The notes under the pieces are model-generated. The model saw nothing but the letters and a program-made list of their open reading frames with translations. It was not told the origin of the DNA and did no database searches. This document shows positions 63,064 to 64,000 of a DNA stretch of 64,000 nt, one piece after another. Source of the stretch: Clostridium vitabionis (GTDB lineage: Bacteria > Bacillota > Clostridia > Lachnospirales > Lachnospiraceae); the NCBI RefSeq assembly GCF_015351765.1, contig NZ_JADKQA010000004.1, positions 62,001 to 126,000 on the forward strand, in the 5' to 3' direction. The position numbers were made by a program, and so were the translations under genes. Numbering within the stretch: the first letter of the stretch is position 1; every line of letters begins with the position of its first letter.

Positions 63064-63367
63064 TGGTGATTACCCCCTTTCCATCCTGTTCGCGCACATC
63101 CATGCCGCTCCGGACTTTTGTGACGCAGACGCGGACATTGGGCTCGCCGTCGACGGTCATAAAGCAGGAAGAACAGTTGCCGATCGCGCAGAACAGGCCG
63201 CGCGGGCGGTGTTTTTCCTGACTGTGGGCGAGGGTGCGGACGCCGGCAGCGTGCAGCGCCGCGGCGATGGTCTCACCGGTGTAGCCTTCGACCGGGTTTC
63301 CGTTATAGAAAAAGGTAACTTTTTCTCCCCGGTCAAATTGAAGAATGGGATGTTCCGAGATTCTCAT
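63056..63367 (-). CDS. Small [2Fe-2S] Fer2_4 subunit (HcnA/SoxA N-terminal-like)
   Basis: A 103-residue plant-type ferredoxin of the Fer2_4 class: FFYNGNPVEGYTGETIAAAL, then CAIGNCSSCFMTVDG and VCVTKV provide the four Cys. It corresponds to HcnA or the N-terminal part of sarcosine oxidase alpha. First gene of the operon; start at 63367 behind GGAGGTG with about 10 bases spacing. A roughly 400-nt leader with an attenuator-like structure precedes it. Confidence 0.87.
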   Translation of the reverse strand: MRISEHPILQFDRGEKVTFFYNGNPVEGYTGETIAAALHAAGVRTLAHSQEKHRPRGLFCAIGNCSSCFMTVDGEPNVRVCVTKVRSGMDVREQDGKGVITID

Positions 63368-63560
63368 GCTGTTTGCACCTCCTGTGGGTTGCCCGGGATG
63401 CCCTGGCATCCGGGATAGTATCCGACGGTTTTTCCTGATCCGGAGCGGCGGTTTCTTCGCTGCCCTTCCCCTGATATAATAGACTGTGCCGGCAGGCATC
63501 TGCCGGGCGGTCCCCCGCTTCGCGGCTGCCGTCGGATCCTGCAGCGGCCGCTGCCTTTGG

Positions 63561-63649
63561 ATTTGAAAAACAGAAAGGCGCAGCCTCACTGCCCGGAAAT
63601 TCCGGAAGGATTGTCTGCGCCTTTGCAAAGAACATTCTGTTTTTCAAAT
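63561..63649 (-). promoter_or_regulatory. Attenuator-like inverted repeat in the dehydrogenase operon leader
   Basis: ATTTGAAAAACAG (63561-63573) pairs with CTGTTTTTCAAAT (63637-63649), and AAAGGCGCAG pairs with CTGCGCCTTT inside it; a CCGG-AAATT-CCGG palindrome forms the tip. On the minus strand the inner stem is followed by TTTCTGTTTTT, so it can act as a terminator, while the outer arms would form an alternative longer stem. It lies about 190 nt before the first gene. The remaining leader (63368-63560) is GC-rich and without a gene. Confidence 0.6.
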
Positions 63650-63779
63650 ATGTTTCATATTATCATTCACATATTTTTAAAGATCAATGACCAAATCGTT
63701 GATCCTGTACATGAGGGCGCGGATGGAGAGAATATACAAAAAAATATCGGATGGCTTGGAAAAACTGTCTGTGTTGACG

Positions 63780-63788
63780 ATTATAACA
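63780..63788 (-). promoter_or_regulatory. Extended -10 promoter candidate for the dehydrogenase operon
   Basis: TGTTATAAT on the minus strand is a perfect extended -10 (TG-n-TATAAT). No good -35 box is present. It would give a leader of about 405 nt. Confidence 0.45.
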
Positions 63789-63954
63789 CATCAAATTTTT
63801 GAAATACGAAGAAATTAACGGCGATATATGAAAAAATAGTCATCATAATTTGTGCATATTTCAAAAACGAGATATAGAAAACGGCACATTTTGCTCCGCA
63901 CAGCACGAAAACGGAATGATTTCTGCACATTTTTGCGAGAGGAGTAGAAAAAGT

Positions 63955-64000
63955 ATGAAAATTTTCCATCTTTCGGATCTTCATATCGGATTAAAACTGC
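63955..64000 (+). CDS. sbcD: Exonuclease SbcD, N-terminal fragment cut by the window end
   Basis: ATG at 63955 behind GAGAGGAG encodes MKIFHLSDLHIGLKL before the window ends. The DLHIG motif with its Asp and His is the first metal-binding motif of Mre11/SbcD nucleases. An SbcC gene would be expected downstream, outside the window. Confidence 0.8.
   Translation, partial: MKIFHLSDLHIGLKL

Overview
The window is a GC-rich Firmicutes chromosome segment, most likely Lachnospiraceae or a related gut clostridium. The evidence is gene content and style: AddAB rather than RecBCD, an iron-sulfur two-subunit serine dehydratase, glycine decarboxylase split into GcvPA and GcvPB, KtrAB-type potassium uptake, AGGAGG-type ribosome binding sites, and a tet(W) mobile element of the kind seen in gut anaerobes. 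No rRNA, tRNA or CRISPR was found.

Layout. 1-6 kb: mixed metabolic genes (CapA-like protein, metallo-beta-lactamase/rubredoxin fusion, glyoxalase-fold protein, LysR regulator, Gfo/Idh/MocA oxidoreductase, AEC transporter). 6.2-19 kb: a plus-strand run addB-addA-nitrilase-ktrB-ktrA-UPF0340-SPFH. 19-21 kb: minus-strand CPA2 antiporter and TetR regulator. 21.3-29.9 kb: amino-acid module sdaAB-sdaAA, then gcvT-gcvH-gcvPA-gcvPB-lpd-lplA, for serine deamination and glycine cleavage with its own lipoylation enzyme. 29.9-46.6 kb: a lower-GC accessory island bounded by two identical 52-bp direct repeats. 46.7-49.4 kb: small Cys-motif protein, PhoH/PIN ATPase, HAD hydrolase. 49.5-63.4 kb: a long minus-strand block with a five-gene flavin/iron-sulfur dehydrogenase, two paralogous peptide-binding proteins, an Opp/Dpp transporter and two M24 aminopeptidases. 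The right edge holds the start of sbcD.

The island is nested. An IS200/IS605 element with tnpA and tnpB has been split inside tnpB by an 11.2-kb integrative mobilizable element. That element carries a large serine recombinase, TnpW, a DnaC-like ATPase, a replication initiator, MobA/L and MobC mobilization proteins, a sigma factor, a methyltransferase and tet(W). Joining the two tnpB pieces restores an in-frame TnpB, so excision should repair the RNA-guided nuclease gene. Around it lie a relBE pair, an intact Phd-type antitoxin with a truncated PIN toxin, remnants of other genes, and a 1654-bp IS with 12-bp inverted repeats and a 6-bp target duplication.

The most interesting chromosomal hypothesis is that 49.5-63.4 kb forms one functional unit. 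Peptides would be imported by Opp, Xaa-Pro-type peptidases would release amino acids, and a membrane-free complex resembling HcnABC or the archaeal dye-linked L-proline dehydrogenase would oxidise a product. The complex is split over five overlapping genes behind a long structured leader. The window also shows repeated short tandem duplications (periods of 26, 48, 54 and 60 bp) at gene ends and in disordered linkers.
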